Source: Flavobacterium album
GTDB lineage: Bacteria > Bacteroidota > Bacteroidia > Flavobacteriales > Flavobacteriaceae
NCBI RefSeq assembly: GCF_003096035.1
Contig: NZ_CP029186.1
Location: 1,005,001-1,069,000 of the forward strand
Length of the DNA: 64,000 nucleotides
Direction: 5' to 3'
The notes under the pieces were generated by a model. It saw only the letters and a list, made by a program, of their open reading frames with translations, was not told the origin of the DNA and ran no database searches. The position numbers and the translations under genes were made by a program. This document shows, one piece after another, positions 1 through 9,254 of this stretch; within the stretch, counting starts at the first letter, position 1; each line of letters begins with the position of its first letter.

Positions 1-1949
1 ATACCCTGACCGTGAGGGATGCCAATGGTATTGCTTCAACTGATACGGCCAATGTGACGGTTACTACAGCTCCTGTGGCCGGTACACTTAGCAGCAGCCA
101 GGAGATATGTGCCAATACCACACCTGCCAATGTAACGCTGACAGGGTACAACGGAACGATCGTTCGTTGGGAACGTTCTACATCAACCGCATTTACCAAC
201 CCGGCGTTTATTGCGAGTACATCGGCAACATTAACCGGTGCACAGATAGGCAGCAACCTGACCTCGACAAGGTATATAAGGGCCGTGGTACAAAATGGCT
301 CGTGCCCGATAGTATATTCTAATGCGATCGAGATCAAGGTAAGCTCTACCACATGGGATGGTACCTGGAGCAACGGCGTGCCGACAGCAACCACGGCAGT
401 AATATTCAATTCGGATTATACCCTTACTGCAGATATGTCTGCCTGTACGGTGGTTGTAAATACCGGCGCTAATGTTGTTGTGCCATCAGGATTCAACATG
501 ACGGTAAACGGCGCGGTAACCGTAAACGGAGGAACATTTACGGTACAAAATAATGCGAACCTGGTACAGGTACAAAATGTAAGCAATACCGGGAACATCA
601 GCGTTATAAAGAACAGCTCGCCTATATACAGACTTGATTACACGATGTGGTCATCGCCGGTGGCAGGGCCTACGCTTGAACAGTTTTCTCCTATGACGCT
701 GCCTAACCGTTTTTACCACTACAATCCTGTGAGCGACGCCTATGCCACCGTACCGGGAAGCACACCATTTGATAACGGTGTAGGCTACCTCATCCGTGTG
801 GCCAACGACCATACGCCTTTTGTAAATGCCGGCACTCCGGGCACAATATGGACAGGTACCTTTACCGGCGTACCGCACAATGGTAACATAAACGTTGCGG
901 TTACTCCATCCGGAGGCGGGGTAAGAGGCTATAATGCTGTAGGTAACCCTTATCCGTCGTCTATAAATATTGCCGATTTCTATGCGGCAAATGCGAATAA
1001 CCTGGGAACCGATACCTCCATATACTTCTGGAGGAAGAAAAATGATGCCACAGCTTCGAGCTATGCATCGCTTACACTCGCGGCTTACATAAGTAACAGC
1101 GCATTGGGCGGGGATACCAGCAACGGCGTGTTCAGCAATCCTAACCAAAGCAGCCAGTGGGTGATCAATACAGCCCAGGGCTTCATCGTTCAGGCTAAAA
1201 CAAGCACTATCGCTTTCACCAATGCGATGCGTAGGGGCGTGAACAATGGGCAGTTCTTCAGGAGTGCACAGGATGCGTCAATATCGCGACTTTGGCTGAA
1301 CCTTAACGGCCTTCAGGGCGAATTTAGCCAGATGGCTGTAGCTTACACCGAAAACACTACGACTGGCCTTGATTATGGCTGGGACGGAAGGGCGCTTACC
1401 GATGGCGAAGTAGCGGTTTACTCTCTTGCCGAAGGATCGCAACTGGGTATCCAGGCAAGGCCGGCATTTGATGCTTTGGATGTAGTGCCGGTAGAATATA
1501 AAATTACCAATGCAGGTACCTACACCCTATTGCTAGACCATGTGGATGGCGTATTTACGGAAGGACAGGACATTTTCGTAAAGGATAACTTCTTAGGCGG
1601 CGCAACACACAACCTTACGGAGAGCCCTTATGAATTTACTACAGAGGCCGGTACCATAACAGGGCGTTTTGACATCGTGTATGCCGAAACCCTTGGTACA
1701 GCCAACCCTGTAGCTGAAAGCAACAAGATCCTTGTCTACAAGCAGGGCAATGCCATCAATATCAGCTCCGGCAATGTAGATATGAAGTCGGTTTCCGTGT
1801 ATGATACCCGCGGAAGGCTTTTATACAGTGCCGATGATATCAACGCTGCAACAACAGCTATAACCGGATTGCAATTGCAGGAACAGATGCTTATCGTAGA
1901 GATTACGACTGCATCGGGTACCAGGACAAGCAGGAAAATAATTTTTTAG
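1..1949 (+). CDS. T9SS type A sorting domain-containing secreted protein (5' truncated by window edge)
   Basis: C-terminal part of a large secreted or cell-surface protein. The frame is open to the first base and reads TLTVRDANG before the first possible GTG start at 12, so the gene begins upstream of the window. The visible start resembles the last strand of an Ig/PKD-like adhesion domain, followed by another Ig-like segment and then a region shared with the next gene (landmarks YRLDYTMWSSPV, NPYPSSINIADF, QGFIVQAKTS). The last ~80 residues (from about KILVYKQGNAINISSG to TSRKIIF) have the layout of a T9SS type A sorting domain: short beta strands, a VYDTRGRLLY motif and a basic C-terminal end. 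Such cargo is exported by Sec, crosses the outer membrane by T9SS and is anchored or released after the domain is cleaved. Substrate unknown. A terminator follows the stop codon. Confidence 0.85.
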   Translation, partial: TLTVRDANGIASTDTANVTVTTAPVAGTLSSSQEICANTTPANVTLTGYNGTIVRWERSTSTAFTNPAFIASTSATLTGAQIGSNLTSTRYIRAVVQNGSCPIVYSNAIEIKVSSTTWDGTWSNGVPTATTAVIFNSDYTLTADMSACTVVVNTGANVVVPSGFNMTVNGAVTVNGGTFTVQNNANLVQVQNVSNTGNISVIKNSSPIYRLDYTMWSSPVAGPTLEQFSPMTLPNRFYHYNPVSDAYATVPGSTPFDNGVGYLIRVANDHTPFVNAGTPGTIWTGTFTGVPHNGNINVAVTPSGGGVRGYNAVGNPYPSSINIADFYAANANNLGTDTSIYFWRKKNDATASSYASLTLAAYISNSALGGDTSNGVFSNPNQSSQWVINTAQGFIVQAKTSTIAFTNAMRRGVNNGQFFRSAQDASISRLWLNLNGLQGEFSQMAVAYTENTTTGLDYGWDGRALTDGEVAVYSLAEGSQLGIQARPAFDALDVVPVEYKITNAGTYTLLLDHVDGVFTEGQDIFVKDNFLGGATHNLTESPYEFTTEAGTITGRFDIVYAETLGTANPVAESNKILVYKQGNAINISSGNVDMKSVSVYDTRGRLLYSADDINAATTAITGLQLQEQMLIVEITTASGTRTSRKIIF

Positions 1950-1985
1950 CGTCTGCTCCCCCAAATTAATTCTTATATGAATTAG

Positions 1986-2014
1986 AAACCGGGCCTTAGG
2001 GTCCGGTTTTTTTT
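1986..2014 (+). terminator. Intrinsic terminator after the first T9SS cargo gene
   Basis: Stem AAACCGG (1986-1992) pairs with CCGGTTT (2003-2009) and is followed by an uninterrupted T run to 2014. It lies 37 nt past the stop codon. Confidence 0.85.
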
Positions 2015-2165
2015 ATCTGACAATTCAATAGTGAGCAACTTTTACCGTTCCGGATAGTGGCTTTATCATGACATTTTATAAGACAATCCCGGTGTCATTC
2101 ACCGATCAAATATGCCGTTCATTTTTAACTGCCTCATTTTTAAAGCAATATTATTGTTAAATTAA

Positions 2166-2196
2166 TTTGCCCTGAAAATGCGTTTATTTACTTTTG
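2166..2196 (+). promoter_or_regulatory. Bacteroidota-type promoter for the second T9SS cargo gene
   Basis: A -33-like TTTG (2166-2169) is separated by 19 nt from TACTTTTG (2189-2196), an exact match to TAnnTTTG. The start codon lies 23 nt downstream. Spacing and sequence fit the primary sigma factor of Bacteroidota. Confidence 0.75.
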
Positions 2197-2219
2197 CCGC
2201 CAAATCCAACTAAAACCTT

Positions 2220-4577
2220 ATGAAACATAATTACTTCAATTGCTGTAAAACGGCCACGATGCTATTTGCAGTTTTTTTAAGCAGCCAGGCATTCGCCCAA
2301 GTTCCTACAAGCCACGACGAAGCATCCAACTACGCGGAAGGTGAATTTACTTACGGTGCAGGAAAAGGTATGGGCTTTGTGCCATGGCAGCTCCAGGGAG
2401 CAAGCGATACATCAGGCTTCTCATTGGGTAGCAGCACTGCTGTAAACATGGGCGACGTGAACACCGACGGCCAGGCTTTTTACCTGTACGGATATAATGA
2501 CGAGGGTGTTAAAGCGGCACGTTATTTCCGTGGTACAGGATCGGTGTCCGATCCCGGGGACTCGAGGTCGTTCCTGCTACCGGGACAGGTATTTTCCATA
2601 AAAATCGCTATTGCAAACCGTAACGGCTACAAAGGCATCAACATTACTTCGGACGACGGCAGCGACAGGCTTGCTACCTTTGCCGTAGATGGCAATACTT
2701 ACAGGTTCGGCGACCCGGACGATGACAGCTTTACCGGCGTTAATGACGCGTTTTCATTCGATACAGAGTCGGTATTCATTGTAGAAGCCTACCAGCTTAC
2801 CGACAATACCTGCGAGATAACACTAACCCGTGGCGATGTTTCTATAAGCACAGGAATAAAGGCAGGCCAGATAGGAGGATTCAGCCTTTATACGGGCAGC
2901 ACGACAAGTGACGATCCTTTGAACAGGCTTTATTTTAATAACCTTAAGATCGAAAGAAGGTGTCCTGATTTCACTACCTGGAATGGCGCCACCTGGGATA
3001 ACGGCACGCCGGACATCACGAAGCAGGCCTATGTTACTGCCGGCACGCTGACAGTAGACGAAGATATGGAAATGTGTACGCTGTTTGTAAGCGGAACGGC
3101 ACAGGTAATTGTAGAATCAGGGGTCAACCTTACTGTGGCCAACCAGGTTAACGTAGCATCTACAGCGGCTATGAGCGTAGCTAATAATGCCAACCTGATG
3201 CAGATAGATAACGTTCAGAATACCGGCAACATTACGGTATTCCGTAACAGCTCGGCCCTTAAAAGGCTGGATTATACCTTGTGGTCTTCCCCGGTTACAG
3301 GGCAAAACCTGTTCGGGTTTTCACCTCAGACTTTACCAAACCGTTTTTATACCTATAACCCTGTAAGCAACATGTACAGCCCGATTCCGGATCTTGGGCC
3401 AACATCCGAAATGTTGTTTACCAAAGGTCATGGCTATATGATCCGTATGCCGAACAACCATCCTGACACCCCGACCGTGTGGCAAGGTAAATTTACAGGA
3501 ATTCCTAACAGCGGAACGGTTTCTGTACCGCTGAATACAAGCAACGACCCTGCAAATCGTTATACCCTGGTTGGAAACCCATATCCTGCTTCCTTAAGCA
3601 TTGCACGTTTCATCAACAGGAATGCCAACATAATCACCGGCCAGGTTTGGTTTTGGAGGAAAACGAACAATCCGGCCAGTTCCAGCTATTGTACCGTTAC
3701 AGCTTCGGGCGACTATGTAGGCAACCCGGACCTGCAGAACAATGAAAGTTATGACCCGAATGGCATCATCAGGACGGGCCAGGGCTTTTTCGTACAGGCA
3801 AGCTCAGCATCGCCGTCAACGCTTATTTTCAACAACAGCCTGCGTGAGGCCGATAATTCCAACAAGTTCTTCCGTACCGCAATGGATGGCGAAGTAATGC
3901 AGCCTGAAATAAACCGCTATTGGCTTAATGTTACCAAAGACGGCGAATTCTTCGGCCAGATGCTTGTGAATTACAGGACCGGCGCTACCATGGGCATTGA
4001 TTATGGTATTGATGGTGAAGCAATGGACGGTGATGGCGCTTTGGGCTTATATTCTACTGCGGGTGATTCGAAACTGGCTATACAGGGCAGGAGCCTTCCT
4101 TTCGTGATGGAAGATATCGTTCCGTTAGGGTTCAGGGCCAATGAGGCAGGAACAGTGAGCATTGTGCTTGACCGGTTTGACGGCCTTTTTAACGAACAGG
4201 ATATTTATATCAAGGATAACCTTTTAGGTATTACGCACAATATCAAGAACGGCCCGTATGAATTTACTACAGAGGCAGGTACATTTACCAATCGTTTTGA
4301 AGTGGTTTATGCCGAAACGCTTAGTACAACTAACCCCGTATTTAATGCAAACAGCGTTATTGTTTACAAACAAGGCAGTAGCATTGCTATCAATTCCGGG
4401 AATGTAAACATGGCTGCCGTAACTGTTTATGACATGAGAGGCCGCGTGCTTTACCAGCAGGAGGGCATTAATTCGACAGAAACCGCCATCACCGGGCTAC
4501 AGGCGCAGCAACAGGTGCTTATCGTACAAGTAACAACTACAGAAGGAAATAAAGTAAGTAAAAAAATAGCTTACTAA
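2220..4577 (+). CDS. T9SS type A sorting domain-containing secreted protein
   Basis: 785-residue secreted protein. It has a Sec signal peptide at residues 1-27 (hydrophobic MLFAVFLSS, cleavage probably after QAFA). Residues ~30-245 form a region I do not recognise as a named domain; it is rich in Asp, Gly and Thr and may be a beta sandwich. Residues ~250-700 are homologous to the preceding gene (LDYTLWSSPVTGQNL, NPYPASLSIARF, GQGFFVQASS, YEFTTEAGTF), and residues ~705-785 form the T9SS type A sorting domain (VTVYDMRGRVLY, ending KKIAY). The pair is a tandem duplication with different N-terminal domains. Each copy has its own terminator and this one has its own promoter, so they need not be co-transcribed. 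Ligand or substrate is unknown. Confidence 0.9.
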   Translation: MKHNYFNCCKTATMLFAVFLSSQAFAQVPTSHDEASNYAEGEFTYGAGKGMGFVPWQLQGASDTSGFSLGSSTAVNMGDVNTDGQAFYLYGYNDEGVKAARYFRGTGSVSDPGDSRSFLLPGQVFSIKIAIANRNGYKGINITSDDGSDRLATFAVDGNTYRFGDPDDDSFTGVNDAFSFDTESVFIVEAYQLTDNTCEITLTRGDVSISTGIKAGQIGGFSLYTGSTTSDDPLNRLYFNNLKIERRCPDFTTWNGATWDNGTPDITKQAYVTAGTLTVDEDMEMCTLFVSGTAQVIVESGVNLTVANQVNVASTAAMSVANNANLMQIDNVQNTGNITVFRNSSALKRLDYTLWSSPVTGQNLFGFSPQTLPNRFYTYNPVSNMYSPIPDLGPTSEMLFTKGHGYMIRMPNNHPDTPTVWQGKFTGIPNSGTVSVPLNTSNDPANRYTLVGNPYPASLSIARFINRNANIITGQVWFWRKTNNPASSSYCTVTASGDYVGNPDLQNNESYDPNGIIRTGQGFFVQASSASPSTLIFNNSLREADNSNKFFRTAMDGEVMQPEINRYWLNVTKDGEFFGQMLVNYRTGATMGIDYGIDGEAMDGDGALGLYSTAGDSKLAIQGRSLPFVMEDIVPLGFRANEAGTVSIVLDRFDGLFNEQDIYIKDNLLGITHNIKNGPYEFTTEAGTFTNRFEVVYAETLSTTNPVFNANSVIVYKQGSSIAINSGNVNMAAVTVYDMRGRVLYQQEGINSTETAITGLQAQQQVLIVQVTTTEGNKVSKKIAY

Positions 4578-4594
4578 TCCTAAAAACAGCTTTG

Positions 4595-4624
4595 AAAGGG
4601 CCGGAGTAATTTCCGGCCTTTTTT
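4595..4624 (+). terminator. Intrinsic terminator after the second T9SS cargo gene
   Basis: GGCCGGA (4599-4605) pairs with TCCGGCC (4612-4618), followed by six T residues. It lies just downstream of the stop codon. Confidence 0.88.
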
Positions 4625-5123
4625 GTTTGCTATTCAATCAGAAGTGTCCGGCAACCCTATTTTGAAAATTTTACCACCAAGGGCACAAAGTGTTTTCACT
4701 AAAGTACACAAAGCAACAAAGTAGAAATGTTATGTATTTTGAATCAATTTATTGCATAATTTTATCTGCATGCAGATAAAAATTTATTTCACGCAAAGCC
4801 GCTAAGACGCAAAGTTGAGCGCCCTAAACATTGCAATGCAATGCTTTGCGGCTTCTAAACACATCAATTCGGCATGAGTCTTAGCGCCTTTGCGCCTTTG
4901 CGTGAAAAAAAACTGACATATTAATAATAACATTTTTTATTGATTTGACTATAAAAGGACACAAAGCCTTGTGGACTCCCGCCGTTGGCGGTCCGTGGGT
5001 GCCATGTGGTAAAAAGAAAAGTGTCTCCACTTTTTAATTTTAATAACAGTATTTTCGTCTCACAACAAGTGTGTATTGAGACCTTGCAGGTGATAATTTA
5101 AAAAAAATTCGGACAGTTCAGTA
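4625..5123. repeat. Gene-free region with REP-like inverted repeats
   Basis: No gene is supported in these ~500 bases. The region holds a perfect 22-bp palindrome at 4760-4781 (arm TTTTATCTGCA). A larger inverted repeat has TTTCACGCAAAG plus CGCTAAG on the left (4787-4806) and CTTAGCG with CTTTGCGTGAAA on the right (4880-4907). A small hairpin CCGCC/GGCGG lies at 4979-4991. The CTTTGCG...GCGTGAAA type repeat is a dispersed intergenic motif; degenerate relatives occur near 15775-15815 and 15980-16008. Confidence 0.65.
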
Positions 5124-7409
5124 TTATTCCAGCGTTGCCCGGAACAGCCTGAGCTCGCCCCATGAAAAAGCATCGCCAAGCTTTTCTTTTAGTTCCCCAA
5201 GCGCTTCGCCGTCAAAGCCTTTAAAAGCTTCGGCAAGAGCCGCTATTTTGTCTGCCGGGAGCACATCCCCTATCTCAACCTTTCCGACCTCTATAAGCTT
5301 AGCTAAATGGCTTTGGATGGTAGTTTCCGTAAGTTTTCGGGTTGTTGCAATATCCGCAATAGATTTTTTTTGCTGCCAAAGCTCAAAAGTTTCTTCGAGC
5401 GTGCTCTTTTTAGGCTCTGCGGTTTTTTTCTTTTTAGGCGTATAACGTTCCCTTACGTAAAGGTCTTCCTCCTCTTCCTGGTTCATAAGCGAGGCAGGGT
5501 TATTGCGCTGTGCTGCCCGGATGGCTTCCAGCTTTTTGGCCTTATAGGACTGGATCTCCGGCGAAATCAGGTTTTCGCGGCTTACCGCCTCCCCGGCCAG
5601 CACAATATCCATAAGCAGCTTTGCCTTCATCAGCCTTATAGCCGCCGCTGTCTGCATTTCCTCGAGTTCGGCCAGTTCTTCATAGAACAACTTAGCTTTC
5701 CGCTGGCGCTTTATCTCCTCCATGGTTTCCAATATGCCCAGTGCCATCCTGTCCATCGTGGGGAAAAAGTAATTGGCCGCAGCCGTAACCCTTTCGCTTA
5801 CGAAAGCCATGTCTACTGGCTGCTGGCTGAAAAGCTTTTGCAACTGGCTTATGAATTTCCCTGAAGCATCGAGCATGCCATATATCGAATTCTCCTGCCG
5901 GTTCGCCCATTCGCGGTAGCCCGACTTCAGCGCTTTCGGGCCTTCCTGCAGGTAACTCATCTTATGCTTTTGCCATTCGGCCGCCAAATCGCCCCACATA
6001 AAGCTGTTTATCAGGTAATTGTAAATAAAGTTCTGCGTTTCGCGTTTCAGTGAATCTTCCAGATGCGCCTCTTCTGCCCTGCCTGAAGCATAATCCATCA
6101 CATCGGCATCGCTCGAAATGCCATTCATACGCATCGGGGAAAGCAAAATAAGCCCCTCTAACGAACGCAAACGCGATAAAGCTACGTAGGCCTGCCCCGG
6201 CATGAAAACCTGCGATACATCGAGCACAGCTTTGTCAAACGTTAGTCCCTGGCTTTTATGGACGGTTATAGCCCATGCCAGCCGTAGCGGGTAATGCACA
6301 AAAGTGCCCATCACTTCTTCCTTTATCTCTTTCGAAAGGTCATCCACATAGTAGCGAACGTTCTTCCATTCGTACTTGTCTGCTTCTATGGTAAGGTTTT
6401 CTTCAGGGAAATGCACCAGTATCTCATCTTCAGCTAAAGATTTCACGATACCAATCTTCCCATTAAAATAACGCTTTTCGGGCGAAAGGTCGTTCTTAAT
6501 GAACATTACCTGGGCGCCCACTTTCAGCTTTAGCACCTGCTCTACCGGGTAGATCTTGTCAGGAAAATCGTCAACGATCTCAGGCTGGTAGGTATATTGC
6601 TTTCCGTCAAGCTCGTCCAGTGAAGTGGCATTAATGGCATCGGCTTTAGCATTATGCGTAGTGAGCGTTATATAGCCGGTATTTTTCTTCAGGTCGAAAT
6701 CCGGTTTTACAAATCCGTTGAGAATAGCAAGGTCATTTTCTGTTATAACATTGTTCCTGAGATTGTTAAGTACGCCAATAAAAGTACTGTCCGTCTGGCG
6801 GTATATCTTATCAAGCTCAATGTATAGTGGCGGGTTCTGCTGTATTACATGCGAATGGAAAAAGAATTTTCCCTTGTAATATTTTTTAAGCACTTCCCAT
6901 TCTTCATTCTTTACCACCGGCGGCAATTGCAGCAGGTCGCCAATAAACAACACCTGCACCCCGCCGAAGGGTTGCTGCTTCTTGCGCGTAGTGCGCAGCA
7001 TATAGTCTATAGCATCAAGCAGGTCGGCGCGAAGCATACTTACTTCATCAATAACCAGCAATTCGAGATTTTGCAGTACGGCCTGCTTGTCGGCGCGCAT
7101 CCTGAAATGGCGCCTCAGGCTGTCTTTGGTCTCAAATTTTACCGTATCGGAAAACTGGAACGGCAGATTGTGTTCCGGTATAAAACCCGCAAAAGGCAGC
7201 TGGAACATAGAATGTATTGTAACTCCCCCGGCATTTAGCGCGGCTATCCCAGTAGGGGCAACAACCACTACATTTTTATGGGTAGTACGGATAATCTCGC
7301 GGAGCAGCGTGGTCTTTCCCGTGCCGGCTTTCCCCGTAAGGAAGACGGACCTGTTCGTTTGGTTAATAAATCGCAGGGTATAAGAAGCGGCGGTAGATAA
7401 AGTTTCCAT
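5124..7409 (-). CDS. Pif1/RecD-like superfamily 1 helicase with C-terminal helix-turn-helix domain
   Basis: 761-residue SF1 DNA helicase. Walker A is GKAGTGKT at residues 26-33, Walker B is LLVIDEVSML near 115-124, and the C-terminal helicase motifs appear as WAITVHKSQGLTFDKAV and YVALSRLRSLEGLILLSP near 380-425. These identify the RecD/Pif1 branch, which unwinds DNA 5' to 3'. The last ~80 residues (LEETFELWQQKKSIADIA...) match the helicase-associated HTH_40 type domain also found at the end of RecQ-like helicases in Bacteroidota. A Lys/Glu-rich linker separates the two parts. A role in genome maintenance, such as resolving G-quadruplexes or stalled forks, is inferred from the family. The gene stands alone, with a gap of over 140 bp to the next minus-strand gene. 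The start is the first ATG; TACTTTCG upstream resembles a -7 element. Confidence 0.85.
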   Translation of the reverse strand: METLSTAASYTLRFINQTNRSVFLTGKAGTGKTTLLREIIRTTHKNVVVVAPTGIAALNAGGVTIHSMFQLPFAGFIPEHNLPFQFSDTVKFETKDSLRRHFRMRADKQAVLQNLELLVIDEVSMLRADLLDAIDYMLRTTRKKQQPFGGVQVLFIGDLLQLPPVVKNEEWEVLKKYYKGKFFFHSHVIQQNPPLYIELDKIYRQTDSTFIGVLNNLRNNVITENDLAILNGFVKPDFDLKKNTGYITLTTHNAKADAINATSLDELDGKQYTYQPEIVDDFPDKIYPVEQVLKLKVGAQVMFIKNDLSPEKRYFNGKIGIVKSLAEDEILVHFPEENLTIEADKYEWKNVRYYVDDLSKEIKEEVMGTFVHYPLRLAWAITVHKSQGLTFDKAVLDVSQVFMPGQAYVALSRLRSLEGLILLSPMRMNGISSDADVMDYASGRAEEAHLEDSLKRETQNFIYNYLINSFMWGDLAAEWQKHKMSYLQEGPKALKSGYREWANRQENSIYGMLDASGKFISQLQKLFSQQPVDMAFVSERVTAAANYFFPTMDRMALGILETMEEIKRQRKAKLFYEELAELEEMQTAAAIRLMKAKLLMDIVLAGEAVSRENLISPEIQSYKAKKLEAIRAAQRNNPASLMNQEEEEDLYVRERYTPKKKKTAEPKKSTLEETFELWQQKKSIADIATTRKLTETTIQSHLAKLIEVGKVEIGDVLPADKIAALAEAFKGFDGEALGELKEKLGDAFSWGELRLFRATLE

Positions 7410-7484
7410 TGGCGTGTAATTAAAAGCCGAAAGTAAAGAATTTTAGCGAATTATACGAAAAAAATCTTATACTAGTATTAAAAA

Positions 7485-7500
7485 TGTTCCCCGTGGAACA
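7485..7500. promoter_or_regulatory. parS-like ParB binding site (one mismatch in palindrome)
   Basis: TGTTCCCCGTGGAACA differs at one base from the perfect palindrome TGTTCCACGTGGAACA found at 11667 and 11847. It lies between the helicase start and the OmpH terminator. Identification rests on similarity to the known bacterial parS palindrome with CACGTG centre and on clustering with four more sites. Confidence 0.55.
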
Positions 7501-7504
7501 CTAA

Positions 7505-7530
7505 CAAAAATGCTCCCATTTGGGAGCATC
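7505..7530 (-). terminator. Intrinsic terminator of the OmpH-like gene
   Basis: ATGCTCCCA (7510-7518) pairs with TGGGAGCAT (7521-7529). Read on the minus strand the stem is followed by TTTTTG. It lies 21 nt beyond the stop codon of the minus-strand OmpH-like gene. Confidence 0.88.
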
Positions 7531-7550
7531 TTATATTCTAAATAGTACAA

Positions 7551-8138
7551 CTATTTTTTGTCTTCTTTTGCTGTAGCGGCGGCAGTATCTTCGGTCTTAG
7601 CAGAACCTTTATAACTGTCGTTCAGTTCTTTAAGTATTTTGTCGGTAATATTGTAACCATCTTTAGCATACAGGATTGAAGATATATCGGCTGTAGCATA
7701 GATATAATCGTAGCCATTCTTTTTTCCGTACTCTTTGATATATCGCTTCATTTTGCTGGTAACGCTGTCATTTTTCGGGCGGAATTCATCCTGAAGCTGG
7801 CGTGTCATGGCCTGCTGCATCATATTCAGCTCCTGCTCCCTTTTTTGAAGTTCCTGGCCTTTCAGCTGTGCCCATTGCGGCCCTTTTACCTTAGCCTCAT
7901 TTTCAAAGCTCGATGCCTCAAGTTTCCACTGCTGTACCCTTGCATCAAGGTCCCTGCCCATTTCTTCCATTTTAACTTTGCTCTGGCTTTCCAGGTCTTT
8001 AAATTCCTGTAGCGAATCTGAAAGGATTTGGATATTTACATATGCAGTTTTAAAACCGGCTGTAGCTGCCGTTTGATTTTCTTTGTTGCATGAAAACAAT
8101 GTTACAGCTAAACCGAGTATCAAAAGTGATTTTTTCAT
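7551..8138 (-). CDS. OmpH/Skp family periplasmic chaperone-like lipoprotein
   Basis: 195 residues. The N-terminus MKKSLLILGLAVTLFSCNKE is a lipoprotein signal with lipobox LFSC, so the mature protein starts at Cys17 and is membrane anchored. The central ~100 residues are rich in Lys, Glu and Gln and predicted to be coiled coil (DLESQSKVKMEEMGRDL...QELQKREQELNMMQQAM), as in Skp/OmpH, which forms a trimer with tentacle-like helices that hold unfolded outer membrane proteins. The motif YATADISSILYAKDGYNITDKILKELN near the end is typical of the family. Bacteroidota often carry several OmpH genes, some as lipoproteins. Standing alone here, it has its own terminator. The exact client is unknown. 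Confidence 0.85.
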   Translation of the reverse strand: MKKSLLILGLAVTLFSCNKENQTAATAGFKTAYVNIQILSDSLQEFKDLESQSKVKMEEMGRDLDARVQQWKLEASSFENEAKVKGPQWAQLKGQELQKREQELNMMQQAMTRQLQDEFRPKNDSVTSKMKRYIKEYGKKNGYDYIYATADISSILYAKDGYNITDKILKELNDSYKGSAKTEDTAAATAKEDKK

Positions 8139-8399
8139 TTCCTGATTTTAATTATTAAATTTCGGTAAAAGTAAGAATTAGTTCCAACCTACCAAAATAC
8201 ATTTCAGATTGAAGATTTCAGATCTTAGATTAACTTAGTACCGCTAAAATCTAATTATAAGGATTTACTATCTTATTGACGGCACCTATAAGATTTAGCA
8301 ATAAAAATTGGCTTCAAATAAAGCGTTTTAAGCCATTTTCTCTTTTTTGACGGCTTGTACCTTATTTGTTGCTCTAAAACAATAGGAGATGCGCTCTAA

Positions 8400-9254
8400 T
8401 TAATTTTTAGCGTTTTTGAGCACATAAATATGCGACGAATACTCCATATTTTGTGCTGCTTTGCGATTTGACTTCCATCCCGTCAAAAATCCTTTCACAA
8501 AACTCATTTTTCCGGTTCTATATTTTTCTGATAGCAGGCTCACATAAAAACTGTCAAATTTCATCGGTAGCACATTTACCAATTCTACCCCCTGACGTGC
8601 AAATAGTTTTTCGATAGCTGTTTTTGAAAAATGCCAAAGGTGCCTCGGCACATCAAAGGCCGCCCAATAAGCTCCATAATACTTTGCGTCATACGATTTG
8701 AAATTAGGCACCGCAATAATAATTACGCCATCCGGTTTAAGTATCCTCTTAAGCTCTGTTATCTGGGCTTCAACATCGGGTACATGCTCCAGCACATGCC
8801 ACATTGTGATCACGTCAAAAGAATGATCTATAATTTCGGAAAGGCTGTCTGCAAAAGTTACGCCTTTGGCAACAGCTATTGATTTTGCTTTTGCACTTGG
8901 CTCTATTCCCGTAGTATCCCAGCCATTGGCTTTGGCTACCGTTAAAAAATCCCCCGTACCTGCGCCAATGTCCAGTAATTTGCCTTTTTGTGGCTTGAAT
9001 CCCTGAATCAGCTTAATTTTATCCCTTAGTGCCTTTTGCTTTACGGCATGGTATAATTTTTCGAATAATGAACGTTTGCCATCGGTATGCGAAATATAGT
9101 CGTCGCTTTCATAATAGCGCCCCAGGTTTTCGGGTGACGGCTGTGGGTGCGTTTTAAGTAGCTGCAATTCTTCGTCGAGCAGCAATTCAAATTCTTCTCC
9201 GGATACCGAATGGTCTTTAACTTTAATATAAGTAGTAGCGTTACTAAAATCCAT
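8400..9254 (-). CDS. Class I SAM-dependent methyltransferase
   Basis: 284 residues. Motif I LLDIGAGTGDFLTVAK lies near residue 95 with an acidic residue at the end of strand 2 (TTGIEPS), then FDVITMWHVLEHVPDV (motif II region) and ILKPDGVIIIAVPNF (motif III), typical of Methyltransf_11/23 enzymes that bind S-adenosylmethionine in a Rossmann fold. The N-terminal part contains HPQPSPENLGRYYESDDYISH, common in flavobacterial members whose substrate is not known; related enzymes act on lipids, quinones or sugars. The start codon overlaps or touches the stop of the upstream lipoprotein gene (shared base 9254), so it is probably translated from the same mRNA as mnmG and the lipoprotein. Confidence 0.85.
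   Translation of the reverse strand: MDFSNATTYIKVKDHSVSGEEFELLLDEELQLLKTHPQPSPENLGRYYESDDYISHTDGKRSLFEKLYHAVKQKALRDKIKLIQGFKPQKGKLLDIGAGTGDFLTVAKANGWDTTGIEPSAKAKSIAVAKGVTFADSLSEIIDHSFDVITMWHVLEHVPDVEAQITELKRILKPDGVIIIAVPNFKSYDAKYYGAYWAAFDVPRHLWHFSKTAIEKLFARQGVELVNVLPMKFDSFYVSLLSEKYRTGKMSFVKGFLTGWKSNRKAAQNMEYSSHIYVLKNAKN

Noticed and set aside
651..1148. 165-residue minus-strand frame
   Set aside because: Antisense to the T9SS cargo gene; no signal, no conserved motif.
4787..4907. Small RNA gene or terminator in the large inverted repeat
   Set aside because: The arms are 80-90 bases apart without T run or promoter, and similar motifs recur elsewhere, so a dispersed repeat is the simpler reading.
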